From: Chloracidobacterium sp.
Lineage (GTDB): Bacteria; Acidobacteriota; Blastocatellia; Pyrinomonadales; Pyrinomonadaceae
Length of the DNA stretch: 64,000 nt
Assembly (NCBI GenBank): GCA_016715795.1
Contig: JADJXP010000002.1
Location: forward strand, 1,984,001 to 2,048,000
Direction of reading: 5' to 3'
Shown here: in pieces, positions 16,956-25,389 of the stretch
Layout: each line of letters starts with the position of its first letter
How positions within the stretch are numbered: position 1 is the first letter of the stretch
Position numbers and translations under genes: made by a program
Notes under the pieces: model-generated
What the model was told of the DNA's origin: nothing
Seen by the model: the letters and a program-made list of their open reading frames with translations, nothing else
Databases searched by the model: none

Positions 16956-18908
16956 ATGCGCGATATTCCCGTCGGAAATGGCAGCCTGCTGGTCAATTTC
17001 GATGACAAATACCAGATCCGAGACATCTACTTTCCGCACGTCGGGCAGGAGAACCACACCGAGGGTTATCCGTCGCGTTTCGGTGTCTGGGTTGACGGTG
17101 AATTCTCATGGATCGCTTCCGACGAATGGACCCGTGAGCTGAAATACGTTCCCGAAACGCTTGTCACAGATGTTACCGTAACCAGCGAAGAACTCGGCCT
17201 GCGGATCGTGAGCAACGATACGGTGGCGAGCCACGACAATATCTTCCTGCGGCGAATTCGCATCGAGAACTTAAAGGATCGGCCGCGAGACGTCCGCGTT
17301 TTTCTCCATCAGGACTTTCGCATCTACGAGAACAAGTTTGGTGATACGGCCTATTACGATCCGGATGCCCGGTCACTGATCCATTACAAGAAACATCGCT
17401 ATTTCCTCATCAATACGGAACCGCATTTCACGACCTTCGCCACGGGCAGAAAGGCATTTCACGAGAAGGAAGGCACCTGGCGCGATGCCGAGGACGGCGA
17501 ACTGCAGGGAGCCCCGGTCACAGAGGGCTCGGTGGATTCAACGATCGGCGTCGAATTCGAACTACAAAAAAGCGGGAGCTATGAGTTCTTTTACTGGATC
17601 GCTGTTGGGACGACACGCGATGAGGTGGCCAGCCTCAACAGCCACATTCTCGAACGGCAGCCTCAGCTCTACCTGGACTATACGGCAAACTACTGGCACG
17701 CGTGGGTCAACAAGAATGACCGCGATATGGCCTGTTTGAAGCCGGAGGTGGTCGATCTTTATAAACGCTCGCTGCTCATCATTCATACTCAGATAGACTA
17801 CCGCGGGGCGATACTCGCAGCGAATGACTCGGATGTCACCGAGCGTGCAACGGATAACTACAGTTACCTTTGGACACGCGACGGCGCTTTTGTCGCGAAC
17901 GCGCTCGACACGGCCGGCTATCCGGGCGTGACCCGAGCATTTTTCGACCTGTGCAGCCGCATCGTGCACAAGGACGGCTATTTCTGCCAAAAATATAATC
18001 CCGACGGCTCGGTAGCTTCCGGTTGGCTTGCCTCGTGGGATGCCGCGACACGCCAAAAATTGCTGCCGATCCAAGAAGACGAAACGGCCCTCGTCCTCTG
18101 GTCGCTCTGGCAGCATTATGACCGCTATCGCGACATCGAATTTGCCCACAGGGTTTATCGGTTGCTGACCGTCCACTGCGCGGAGTTTATGGCCGATTTT
18201 CGCGATGACGCTCTCAAACTTCCAAAATCGAGCTGGAATCTTTGGGAGGACCGGTCGGGGATACATACCTTCACCTGTTCTGCCGTCGTCGCGGGACTGC
18301 GGGCGGCGGCGAGGTTTGCACGGCTATTCGCCGAGGTCGAGCGCGCGATCCGGTATGAAGCGGCGGCCGACGAGATCGTAGCGGCCATGCGACAGCACCT
18401 CTACAGCAAAGAGTTAGGTCGATTTTGCCGCTCGCTCGAACTGCGAAACGGTAAATTTGAGATGGACACGACCGTTGATGCGTCGTTGTTTGGCATCTTC
18501 TATTTTGGATGCTTCGAGACCGATGACGAGATCGTTGTCAACACGGTCAAAGCGATCGCCGACGCCCTCTCGATAAAGTCTGACATTGGCGGCGTCGCTC
18601 GGTTTCAGGATGACGGTTATGTCCGTGCATCGCCTCGGGCCACGGGCAATCCATGGTTCATCTGCACGCTGTGGCTGGCCCAGTATTATCTTCAGGCGGC
18701 GAAGACCGAGCATGATCTCGGCCCCGTGGCAGATGCGCTCGACTGGACCGTGCAACGTGCTCTACCGTCAGGCGTGCTGGCGGAACAGCTTGATCCATTT
18801 ACGGGGGAACCGCTATCCGTATCGCCCCTCACCTGGTCGCATGCGACCTATGTTGCGATGGTCAACGCATATATAGCAAAACTTAGCTCGCTTCGCTCGA
18901 TGCGATAA
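16956..18908 (+). CDS. Glycoside hydrolase family 15 protein (glucoamylase-like)
   Basis: This 650-residue protein has an N-terminal beta-sandwich domain (DIPVGNGSLLVNFDDKYQIRDIYFPHVGQ) and a C-terminal (alpha/alpha)6 barrel. GH15 hallmarks are YLWTRDGAFVANALDTAGY, PIQEDETALVLWSLWQHY (likely general acid Glu in QEDE) and SSWNLWEDRSGIHTFTCSAVVAGLRAAA. The family hydrolyses terminal alpha-glucosidic bonds of glucans, and some members act on trehalose. No signal peptide is seen, so it probably acts in the cytosol on glycogen-type glucans. It is followed 11 bases later by pyk, suggesting coupling of glucan breakdown to glycolysis. Confidence 0.93.
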   Translation: MRDIPVGNGSLLVNFDDKYQIRDIYFPHVGQENHTEGYPSRFGVWVDGEFSWIASDEWTRELKYVPETLVTDVTVTSEELGLRIVSNDTVASHDNIFLRRIRIENLKDRPRDVRVFLHQDFRIYENKFGDTAYYDPDARSLIHYKKHRYFLINTEPHFTTFATGRKAFHEKEGTWRDAEDGELQGAPVTEGSVDSTIGVEFELQKSGSYEFFYWIAVGTTRDEVASLNSHILERQPQLYLDYTANYWHAWVNKNDRDMACLKPEVVDLYKRSLLIIHTQIDYRGAILAANDSDVTERATDNYSYLWTRDGAFVANALDTAGYPGVTRAFFDLCSRIVHKDGYFCQKYNPDGSVASGWLASWDAATRQKLLPIQEDETALVLWSLWQHYDRYRDIEFAHRVYRLLTVHCAEFMADFRDDALKLPKSSWNLWEDRSGIHTFTCSAVVAGLRAAARFARLFAEVERAIRYEAAADEIVAAMRQHLYSKELGRFCRSLELRNGKFEMDTTVDASLFGIFYFGCFETDDEIVVNTVKAIADALSIKSDIGGVARFQDDGYVRASPRATGNPWFICTLWLAQYYLQAAKTEHDLGPVADALDWTVQRALPSGVLAEQLDPFTGEPLSVSPLTWSHATYVAMVNAYIAKLSSLRSMR

Positions 18909-18918
18909 AATTTACTAG

Positions 18919-20433
18919 ATGCGAAAAGCAAAGATCCTCGCCACGCTCGGCCCCGCGTCCGCTTCTCAGCCGATGATCGAGAAGATGCTCGACGCGGGCA
19001 CCAATGCCGTGCGAATAAATATGTCGCACGGCACGCGCGATGAACACGCCGCGACGATCGCTGCCGCCCGGGCCGCTGCCGCGAAGGTCGGGCGGCCATT
19101 AGCGATCCTCGTCGACCTGGCTGGGCCAAAGATACGGACACGCAGCCTCGCGGGCGGCGAGCCCGTCGAGCTTGTTGAGGGCCAGCGATTCACGATAACC
19201 ACAAATGACGTTACGGGCGACAGCGCACGCGTTGCGACCAATTATGTGGATCTGCCGTCGGCGGTCGAGGCAGGAACACGCATCCTGATCGACGACGGTG
19301 CGATCGAGCTGGTCGTCGAGTCCGAGACCGAAACCGACATCGTAACGCGCGTAGTAACGGGCGGGACCTTGCTGGAGCGAAAGGGCATCAACCTGCCGAA
19401 TACGTCCCTGCCGATCCCGTCGCTGACCGAGAAGGACCGTCAGGACCTCGAATGGGCGATCGAGCAGAACGTCGAATACATCGCGTTGTCATTCGTTCGT
19501 ACCGCGGCCGACTGCAAAGAAGTCAAGGCCCTGATCAAGCAGCTTAACAAGCGGGAGGTCGGCCGGGCACTGTTGGTCGCGAAGATCGAAAAGGCGGAGG
19601 CGATCGAGAACCTCGTCGGCATCATCGCCGAGACCGACGGCCTGATGGTCGCCCGCGGCGACCTCGGTGTCGAGACCAGCGTCGAACTTGTGCCCGTATA
19701 CCAAAAAAGGATCATTGAAACGGCGATCGCCCATGACAAGTTTGTTATCACCGCCACGCAGATGCTGCAATCGATGATCACGAATCCCTATCCCACAAGG
19801 GCCGAAGCATCTGATGTTGCTAATGCCGTCTGGGACGGTACCGATGCTGTCATGCTCTCGGCCGAGACCGCGACCGGCAAGTATCCGGTCGAGACTATCA
19901 GGACCATGGTCCGGATCATCGAATCGGCAGAAACGATCAAGGGCGACCAGCTAAAACGCCCGATCAAACTCTCGCAGCCGCCGTCGGGCCGCACGAGCCA
20001 GGCCCTCTGCAAGGCGGCCGTCTATGCGGCGGAGGAGGTCGGGACAGAGAAGGTAGCGGTCTTTACCGAATCAGGACTGATGGCACGGCGTTTGTCATCA
20101 TTTCGTTCTGGCCTGCAGACGTTTGCATTGACAGCGTCTGAGAATGTTCACGACCAGCTTTCTCTTATCTGGGGCGTCAAGCCATTCTGTCATAAGGACT
20201 TGCACTCTGCCGTGGAAGCCGAGGAGGCAGGCGGCCGAACCTCGCTCGATCTCCTCAATGCTGAATCTGGAACGACTGAAGAAATGCTCAGAACGGGTGA
20301 GAAGATGTTGCTCGACGCCGAGGTCGCCTCGGCCGGCGAGACGATGGTCATGATGGCCGGCCGCCTTTCAGGCCATGGCCTGTCGAGCTCAGTTATCGTC
20401 TGGACCGTCGGTGAAAAGGTTCCCAACCGCTAG
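18919..20433 (+). CDS. pyk: Pyruvate kinase
   Basis: Pyruvate kinase transfers phosphate from PEP to ADP. Its 504 residues include the N-terminal MRKAKILATLGPASA, RINMSHGTRDEH, the B-domain, IEKAEAIENLVGIIAETDGLMVARGDLGVE with the catalytic lysine, ITATQMLQSMITNPYPTRAEASDVANAVWDGTDAVMLSAETATGKYPVE, and a regulatory C-terminal domain. It shares strand and spacing with the GH15 gene. Its last four bases overlap the end of the convergent VIT1-like gene. Confidence 0.96.
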   Translation: MRKAKILATLGPASASQPMIEKMLDAGTNAVRINMSHGTRDEHAATIAAARAAAAKVGRPLAILVDLAGPKIRTRSLAGGEPVELVEGQRFTITTNDVTGDSARVATNYVDLPSAVEAGTRILIDDGAIELVVESETETDIVTRVVTGGTLLERKGINLPNTSLPIPSLTEKDRQDLEWAIEQNVEYIALSFVRTAADCKEVKALIKQLNKREVGRALLVAKIEKAEAIENLVGIIAETDGLMVARGDLGVETSVELVPVYQKRIIETAIAHDKFVITATQMLQSMITNPYPTRAEASDVANAVWDGTDAVMLSAETATGKYPVETIRTMVRIIESAETIKGDQLKRPIKLSQPPSGRTSQALCKAAVYAAEEVGTEKVAVFTESGLMARRLSSFRSGLQTFALTASENVHDQLSLIWGVKPFCHKDLHSAVEAEEAGGRTSLDLLNAESGTTEEMLRTGEKMLLDAEVASAGETMVMMAGRLSGHGLSSSVIVWTVGEKVPNR

Positions 20434-21122
20434 ACAATAGTCCCAAACAGCCGGCCAACCAGTGCGGTTGCCGCCATCGCGATCGCCCCCCAAAAGAGCA
20501 CTCTCGCAAGGCCCATTACAACAGGTGCGCCGCCGACCCGTGCGGCAACCGCACCCAACAACGCCAGAAATACCAGTGACGAGACAGCAACCGTCGGAAT
20601 TAGTAACGCTCCAAGCGCAAGTGCGGCAACGCCGAGCGGCAGGGCGGCGCCGATCGAAAAACTCACGGCCGAGAACACGGCGGCCTGTATCGGCTTCGCG
20701 CTCATAACGTCTGAAATGCCCAGTTCATCGCGTGCGTGGGCAGCCAGCGCGTCGTGTTCAGTCATCTGTCTGGCAACCTCTGCCGCCAGCTTTGGAGCAA
20801 GGCCGCGCTGTTCGTAGATCGCCGCCAATTCACGCAGCTCGAAATCAGGATCGTCGCGCAAATGTCGACGCTCTAGTTCGATATCAGCCCTTTCAGTGTC
20901 CGCCTGCGAACTGACCGAAACATACTCGCCCGCCGCCATCGAGAGCGCACCTGCAAACAATCCGGCAATACCGGCCAGCATTACCGACGAATGCTCGGCC
21001 TGCGCCGCGGCCACGCCGATGACCAGGCTCGCCGTCGAGACGATCCCATCATTCGCACCCAAAACGGCCGCGCGCAGCCACCCGATGCGGTGGACGCGAT
21101 GCATTTCGTTGTGAGAGGTCAT
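20430..21122 (-). CDS. VIT1/CCC1 family transporter
   Basis: This protein is a vacuolar-iron-transporter-like membrane protein of about 230 residues. Typical elements are RAAVLGANDGIVSTASLVIGVAAA, LFAGALSMAAGEYVSVSSQADTERADIELER, a cytosolic charged helical hairpin, and three C-terminal membrane helices ending TALVGRLFGTIV. Family members move Fe2+ or Mn2+ out of the cytosol. ATG 21122 (MTSHNEMHR) is chosen; the frame extends upstream to 21278 but overlaps the radical SAM gene there. It starts two bases after the radical SAM stop, so it is likely coupled to it. Confidence 0.9.
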   Translation of the reverse strand: MTSHNEMHRVHRIGWLRAAVLGANDGIVSTASLVIGVAAAQAEHSSVMLAGIAGLFAGALSMAAGEYVSVSSQADTERADIELERRHLRDDPDFELRELAAIYEQRGLAPKLAAEVARQMTEHDALAAHARDELGISDVMSAKPIQAAVFSAVSFSIGAALPLGVAALALGALLIPTVAVSSLVFLALLGAVAARVGGAPVVMGLARVLFWGAIAMAATALVGRLFGTIV

Positions 21123-21124
21123 AC

Positions 21125-22150
21125 CTACTCGGCGTTTACGATGTGTGCAACCGTTTCGGGATTTAAGCCGTCGCCATTGCGTTTTTTGTACTCCGCAAGC
21201 GAAACCTGTGGATCGCGCCAAGCGTCGAGGTGGCCTACCTGATGGACGCACTGGATGGTGCAATTTGGGGCGCACCATTTTTCCGTGTGATATTCGCGGT
21301 GCATGTCAGCATGGGTGTATTCCATCAGCGGGATGCCGGGCGTGCCTCGCTGCTGCGAGCACCACGAGACGATGCCGGCCTCATCGACATAGAGGTAACG
21401 AGCGCCGGCGCGGCATCGCCAGTCGTATTCGCCGCCATCGACGAGGTTGTCCTGAAACCAGTTCCAGCGAGCATAGGATCGCGCGCCTTTGCTCTTGATC
21501 TCTTTGTAAACTTCCTTTTCACGAGGCGTGAGCCCCTTGAGCAGGCCGTCGCCATCATGAATGACGCCGACGGTCGATGAAAAGCCTAGTTCCCTCGCGC
21601 GGTTCGCGATCTGCAAAGCTTCCTCCGGATTCGCCACGCCGCCGCCTACGACCGAGTTTATGTTGACCTTGAATTTGGCGTGATCGCGGAGGTTTACGAG
21701 TTTTGCATCGAGCACTTTAAGGCTCTTCTTCGACACGTCGTCGGGCGTGACGTTGTCTATCGATATTTGCAGATAATCGAGGCCGGCCTCGTTGAGTTTC
21801 TTGATCTTGTCGACCTGAAAGTAGTAGCCGTTCGAGATCAGGCCCGCGATCATTCCGTGATGGCGTATTCGGGCGATAACGTCGTAGATCTCAGGGTGCA
21901 GCATCGGTTCGCCCCCCGAGATCGTAATGACAGAAGTGCCGAATGCCGCGAGCTTGTCGATCCGTTCAAGCATCGTCTCGATCGGCACCGGCTCGCTCGT
22001 CTTGTCGTATTCGTTACAGTATGTACACGCCAAATTACATCGCCGCATCGGCACAATGTGCACCAGAACGGGATGCTTTGTGGACGCAAAAGCACGCACT
22101 GTGTGCCTCACGCCTCTTGTGAATCTGCTAAAACTGCTCGCCTTTGGCAT
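21125..22150 (-). CDS. Radical SAM protein (SPASM-like C-terminus)
   Basis: This 341-residue enzyme carries the radical SAM cluster motif CNLACTYC (CxxxCxxC) at about residues 38-45, followed by SGGEPMLHPE and the SAM-binding barrel strands GLISNGYYF and LQISIDN. A second set of cysteines near the C-terminus (CRAGARYLY...IVSWCSQQRG...WCAPNCTIQCVHQVG) suggests an auxiliary SPASM/Twitch iron-sulfur site. The substrate cannot be deduced. It stands last but one in the cluster that includes a LolA-like carrier and LolD-like ATPase, and immediately before a VIT1-like metal transporter. Confidence 0.88.
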   Translation of the reverse strand: MPKASSFSRFTRGVRHTVRAFASTKHPVLVHIVPMRRCNLACTYCNEYDKTSEPVPIETMLERIDKLAAFGTSVITISGGEPMLHPEIYDVIARIRHHGMIAGLISNGYYFQVDKIKKLNEAGLDYLQISIDNVTPDDVSKKSLKVLDAKLVNLRDHAKFKVNINSVVGGGVANPEEALQIANRARELGFSSTVGVIHDGDGLLKGLTPREKEVYKEIKSKGARSYARWNWFQDNLVDGGEYDWRCRAGARYLYVDEAGIVSWCSQQRGTPGIPLMEYTHADMHREYHTEKWCAPNCTIQCVHQVGHLDAWRDPQVSLAEYKKRNGDGLNPETVAHIVNAE

Positions 22151-22214
22151 TACAAACTCAGCCTTAGATTATAGAAGTGGAATGGCCGAGATTCAACGCC
22201 GAGGTCCGCACCGA

Positions 22215-22907
22215 TCAAGCCTTGATCTTCTTCACGCTCTTCGGATAGTTCAGCTTAAAGATGCTGCCGTTTAGCGTCACGTTCTTTTGAAGATTTGAGA
22301 GCAGGACGGTCGTGGTATCGTTGTTTTGCTCGACGATCTTCGCCTGTCGCGGCATGCCGTCGGCATCGACCCAGAGTTCTGCCACCTTGTAGCTTGTCGC
22401 CGCCGTTGGCGTCAGCTGCAGGTGCCATGTGCGCACACCGCCGCTGATCTGTTCCTCGCCGAGATAAACGACGTCGTAGTTAGCCTCAAGCTGCGTCTTG
22501 TTCATGTTCATGAACGAGAGAGCACCGCCTACCGAGGCATTATTCTTCGCCTTTCCGACCTTGCCGACGATCACCTGATTGAGCCTGGGGCGGTACAGTT
22601 CGTAATCGTCGCCGATCACCGAGATCTGCTCCTCGACCGGTCGTGTCCAGTCGATCCTGACGTAGCGGCCACGCTTGCCGCTGGCCGGCAGATAGCTCGT
22701 CGCGCCGATGCTCGTGTCGGACACATTCAGCTGCGGATTGTGTTTGACCATCGTCACGTCAGCCTTGAGCGACGTCAGCGACTTGTTGTGCTGGTCCATC
22801 CGCTTCAAGATCTCGCGAATGATCTGCGCATCGGCATTCGTTGCAGACGCAAAGCCGGCAATGAACACAAAAACTCCTACAAAAAAAACAACTCTTAAAG
22901 CTCTCAT
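22215..22907 (-). CDS. LolA-like outer-membrane lipoprotein carrier
   Basis: This periplasmic protein of 230 residues has a signal peptide (MRALRVVFFVGVFVFIAGFA, cleavage near ATNADA) followed by a LolA/LppX-type half-barrel. Visible patterns are ILKRMDQHNKSLTSLKADVTMVKHNPQ, RGRYVRIDWTRPVEEQISVIGDDYELYRPRLNQ and GGVRTWHLQLTPTAATSYKVAELWVDADGMPRQAKI. ATG 22907 is chosen because it gives the signal peptide; the frame extends 14 codons further. Family members ferry lipoproteins or lipids across the periplasm. It sits next to a LolD-like ATPase and a DUF4292 lipoprotein. Confidence 0.87.
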   Translation of the reverse strand: MRALRVVFFVGVFVFIAGFASATNADAQIIREILKRMDQHNKSLTSLKADVTMVKHNPQLNVSDTSIGATSYLPASGKRGRYVRIDWTRPVEEQISVIGDDYELYRPRLNQVIVGKVGKAKNNASVGGALSFMNMNKTQLEANYDVVYLGEEQISGGVRTWHLQLTPTAATSYKVAELWVDADGMPRQAKIVEQNNDTTTVLLSNLQKNVTLNGSIFKLNYPKSVKKIKA

Positions 22908-22914
22908 AAAAAGG

Positions 22915-23112
22915 TCAACGGCCTTGTGGCAGGAGTCTGCGGCCGCCATTCCCGGTTTCGACGGCAGAGACCGCCGTTTGGGTTGCCGCCAAAGCTGCCG
23001 CCTTATTGAACCACACCTTTGGCGTCAGGAAAATGAATGCCATGATGAGCACGCAGAGCAGATCCCATTGCCATGACGCCCGTTCATAGTTCCAGTTGAT
23101 GATCTTCTTCAT
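22915..23112 (-). CDS. Small single-pass membrane protein
   Basis: This is a 65-residue protein with one membrane helix (WDLLCVLIMAFIFLTPKVWF), a positively charged N-terminus (MKKIINWNYERASWQ) and a short polar tail. It matches no family I know. It fits snugly between the LolD-like ATPase and the LolA-like gene on the same strand (22- and 7-base gaps), so it is very probably expressed and may be an accessory subunit of that system. No permease (LolC/E-like) is present in the cluster. Confidence 0.65.
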   Translation of the reverse strand: MKKIINWNYERASWQWDLLCVLIMAFIFLTPKVWFNKAAALAATQTAVSAVETGNGGRRLLPQGR

Positions 23113-23134
23113 CGTCTGAGGGTTCGCCGACTGC

Positions 23135-23806
23135 CTACACTACGTGCCCGTCACGCATCTGGATCGTCCGCGAACAAACCGCCGCAGCCTCAGGATTATG
23201 CGTGATCATAATGATCGTTTGGTTGAATTTCTCGTTCAGCTCCTTGAACATATCCAGCACGATCTGCGAATTCTCGGTGTCAAGGTTGCCCGTCGGCTCA
23301 TCAGCAAGGATGATCGCCGGGCCGTTGACGATCGCACGGGCCAGGGCGACACGCTGCTGTTCGCCACCCGACAGTTCGACCGGCTTATGGTGCATTTTAT
23401 CCTCGAGCTTCAGCAGCCGCAAAACTTCCCGGCGGCGGTCCGACCCTTTTGCTCCGTTGCCGGTGTGTATCTTCTCAGCGAGCTTGAGGTTGCCTTCAGC
23501 GGACAGCGTCGGGAAAAGGTTGAACCGCTGAAAGACAAAGCCGATCTTGCGCCGGCGAATGTCCGTCCGCCGTGCATCCGAGACCTTTGACAGGTCTTCG
23601 CCGTCAATAACGATGCTGCCCGTGGTCGGTGACAGCAGGCCGCCAAGCAAGTGGAGCAGTGTTGATTTGCCGCAGCCTGACGGGCCCATTATGGCCACGA
23701 ATTCGCCCTCGTTGACATCGAGCGTAATGCCGCGCAGTGCAGGCACGTCAAGCTTGCCAACTTTGTACGATTTCGTGAGATCTACAGTGCGAACGATGGG
23801 TTCCAT
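23135..23806 (-). CDS. ABC transporter ATP-binding protein, LolD/MacB type
   Basis: This 223-residue ATPase has Walker A MGPSGCGKSTLLHLLGGL, Q-loop VFQRFNLFPTLSAEGNLKLAE, signature LSGGEQQRVALARAIVN, Walker B IILADEPTGNLDTENS and H-loop IIMITHNPEAA. The sequence group is that of lipoprotein-release (LolD) and MacB-like transporters. Its permease is not in this window. It begins four bases before the DUF4292 gene's stop region (gap of three bases), so the two are coupled. Confidence 0.93.
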   Translation of the reverse strand: MEPIVRTVDLTKSYKVGKLDVPALRGITLDVNEGEFVAIMGPSGCGKSTLLHLLGGLLSPTTGSIVIDGEDLSKVSDARRTDIRRRKIGFVFQRFNLFPTLSAEGNLKLAEKIHTGNGAKGSDRRREVLRLLKLEDKMHHKPVELSGGEQQRVALARAIVNGPAIILADEPTGNLDTENSQIVLDMFKELNEKFNQTIIMITHNPEAAAVCSRTIQMRDGHVV

Positions 23807-23809
23807 TGC

Positions 23810-24886
23810 TCAGGGCTGAAAGTGGTTTGCAGCAGCGTTAGTGGGGGCCGTCGGCGCGGCATTCACGCCCTCGGCCAGCTTTTGATCGAGGTCCAGTTCC
23901 TGAAGCCGCCATGAATTCTTCAGTACGAAGGCATCGAGCGGAAACTTCTTGCCGATCATCACTTCCTGCGGCGACTGATAGGTGAGCTTCATCGAATAGC
24001 GTTCCTTTGGCCTCGTCACCTGTATCTCGAGCGGCAGGTTTGCAAAGTTGCCGGTATCGGTCAGGTTGCCTTCCTTCCCGTAAACAATGTCAGACTCGAT
24101 CTCGCCCGATGCATCAAAGATCTGCTGACGGGCCAGCCGTACGGCGCCGACACGGTCAAACCAAAAGCGACGCGTAATGCGGAGTTCATCGCCGATCTTT
24201 GCAAATTCATCGAGCAGATAATAGCCGCGGGTGACGGTGCGAACAGGAGATTTCTTTTCGACGCTCCGATCCTCTTCGACCTCGTAGATGGTGCTCTGCG
24301 TATAGAGATGGTCATCTCCGGTCGGCCTGACGAGCATTGCGTCTGTAAAGTGCTGAGGGCGCAGGTTCGCAAAGGCATTGACGTTCTCTTTGGCGACATT
24401 CACATCGCCGTTCGCGGTGGTCGAGAGTCCCCTTTGCAGCTTCGAATAGTCGGCGTCGTTCGTTCCCTTGATGAACTTCTTATACTTTCCCGAGCCGCCA
24501 TCCTGCAGGATCGCTACGCGGAATTTCTCGCCGTCTGAGCTCATCTGCGCGACGTCCGATTTAATGATCGGCACCTGGACCTTTAGCAGGATCATGCCCG
24601 GCCGCTGAACGACGACCTCACCGTCGGCCTGCCGATATACTTCTTTACTGCCAAACTCTGCAAACGAATTGTCTTCGAACTTGAGGTCCATCTTGGCCCG
24701 CATCGAATCAACGCGGGCAAAACGGTCAACCTCGCGCATCAGGTCGGCCCGCGAAGCGTTCTCGGTCTTCAGCAGGCGAGCGGTGGCCTTATCCTGCTTG
24801 ACCTTGATACAGCCCGCCGACACAGCGACCCCGACGACCATGGCCGAAAATGCAGCGGAGCGTATTATGGAAGACCAAAACCTCAT
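23810..24886 (-). CDS. DUF4292-like lipoprotein
   Basis: This 358-residue lipoprotein has a signal sequence ending in lipobox VSAGC (Cys about residue 26). The body (VDRFARVDSMRAKMDLKFEDNSFAEF, VVVQRPGMILLKVQVPIIKSDVAQMSSDGEKFRV) resembles DUF4292/LolB-like half-barrel lipoproteins. It ends with a low-complexity tail of Ala, Pro, Thr and Asn (VNAAPTAPTNAAANHFQP). It is the first gene of the minus-strand cluster with the LolD-like ATPase and LolA-like carrier, and a LolB-like acceptor role is a reasonable inference. Confidence 0.8.
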   Translation of the reverse strand: MRFWSSIIRSAAFSAMVVGVAVSAGCIKVKQDKATARLLKTENASRADLMREVDRFARVDSMRAKMDLKFEDNSFAEFGSKEVYRQADGEVVVQRPGMILLKVQVPIIKSDVAQMSSDGEKFRVAILQDGGSGKYKKFIKGTNDADYSKLQRGLSTTANGDVNVAKENVNAFANLRPQHFTDAMLVRPTGDDHLYTQSTIYEVEEDRSVEKKSPVRTVTRGYYLLDEFAKIGDELRITRRFWFDRVGAVRLARQQIFDASGEIESDIVYGKEGNLTDTGNFANLPLEIQVTRPKERYSMKLTYQSPQEVMIGKKFPLDAFVLKNSWRLQELDLDQKLAEGVNAAPTAPTNAAANHFQP

Positions 24887-24992
24887 TCGAATCGGATGTA
24901 GCGATCACACCGCGTCGTTGCCATCAAAACCGGCTCGATAAAGGTGCGAATCGAAAATAATAACACGCCAAATACGGCAATTCCAACGATGC

Positions 24993-25035
24993 AAAAACGC
25001 GGAGACGAGTGGAAAATACTCCCCGCTCCGCGTTT
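24993..25035 (-). terminator. Intrinsic terminator of the act-cta operon
   Basis: On the minus strand a perfect 10-bp stem (AAACGCGGAG at 25026-25035 pairing with its complement at 24995-25004), with further pairing inside the loop (GAGT/ACTC), is followed directly by a run of five T. It begins 21 bases after the stop of the last oxidase gene (subunit IV), exactly where an operon terminator is expected. Confidence 0.85.
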
Positions 25036-25056
25036 CTTCAAAGGTCGAAGAAAGTA

Positions 25057-25380
25057 TCAACCGGAAAAGACACCTGTGGCCCGTGTAAAATAGTCTCCCA
25101 TCGTAAAGGCAAACATGATGGCAAGCCAGAAAAAGCTCGCGACCGCGGCCATCCAGATGAGTCTCGGGCTCCACCGAACGTGCATAAAAAAGAGCATGAC
25201 GCACGTCATCTTGGTAAATGCGATCAATAACGCGACGAGCGTGTTGGCCCCGGGGAAAATGAAGTCGAGGTCAACGGTTGCCACGACATAGGTCAGCACC
25301 GTACCAACCACGAGTACGGCAAACACGCCAAGGTAACCCGGAATTCCGATATGCTGCCCTTCTGAATGGTTATCCGACAT
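25057..25380 (-). CDS. ctaF: Cytochrome c oxidase subunit IV (caa3 type)
   Basis: This 107-residue protein has three membrane helices (YLGVFAVLVVGTVLTYVVATV, TLVALLIAFTKMTCVMLFFMHVRW, LIWMAAVASFFWLAIMFAFT). The MLFFMHVRWSPRLIW segment is typical of the small subunit IV/CoxD-like family in caa3 oxidases. It lies ten bases after subunit III and is the last gene of the respiratory operon. Confidence 0.9.
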   Translation of the reverse strand: MSDNHSEGQHIGIPGYLGVFAVLVVGTVLTYVVATVDLDFIFPGANTLVALLIAFTKMTCVMLFFMHVRWSPRLIWMAAVASFFWLAIMFAFTMGDYFTRATGVFSG

Positions 25381-25389
25381 TTAACTCTC

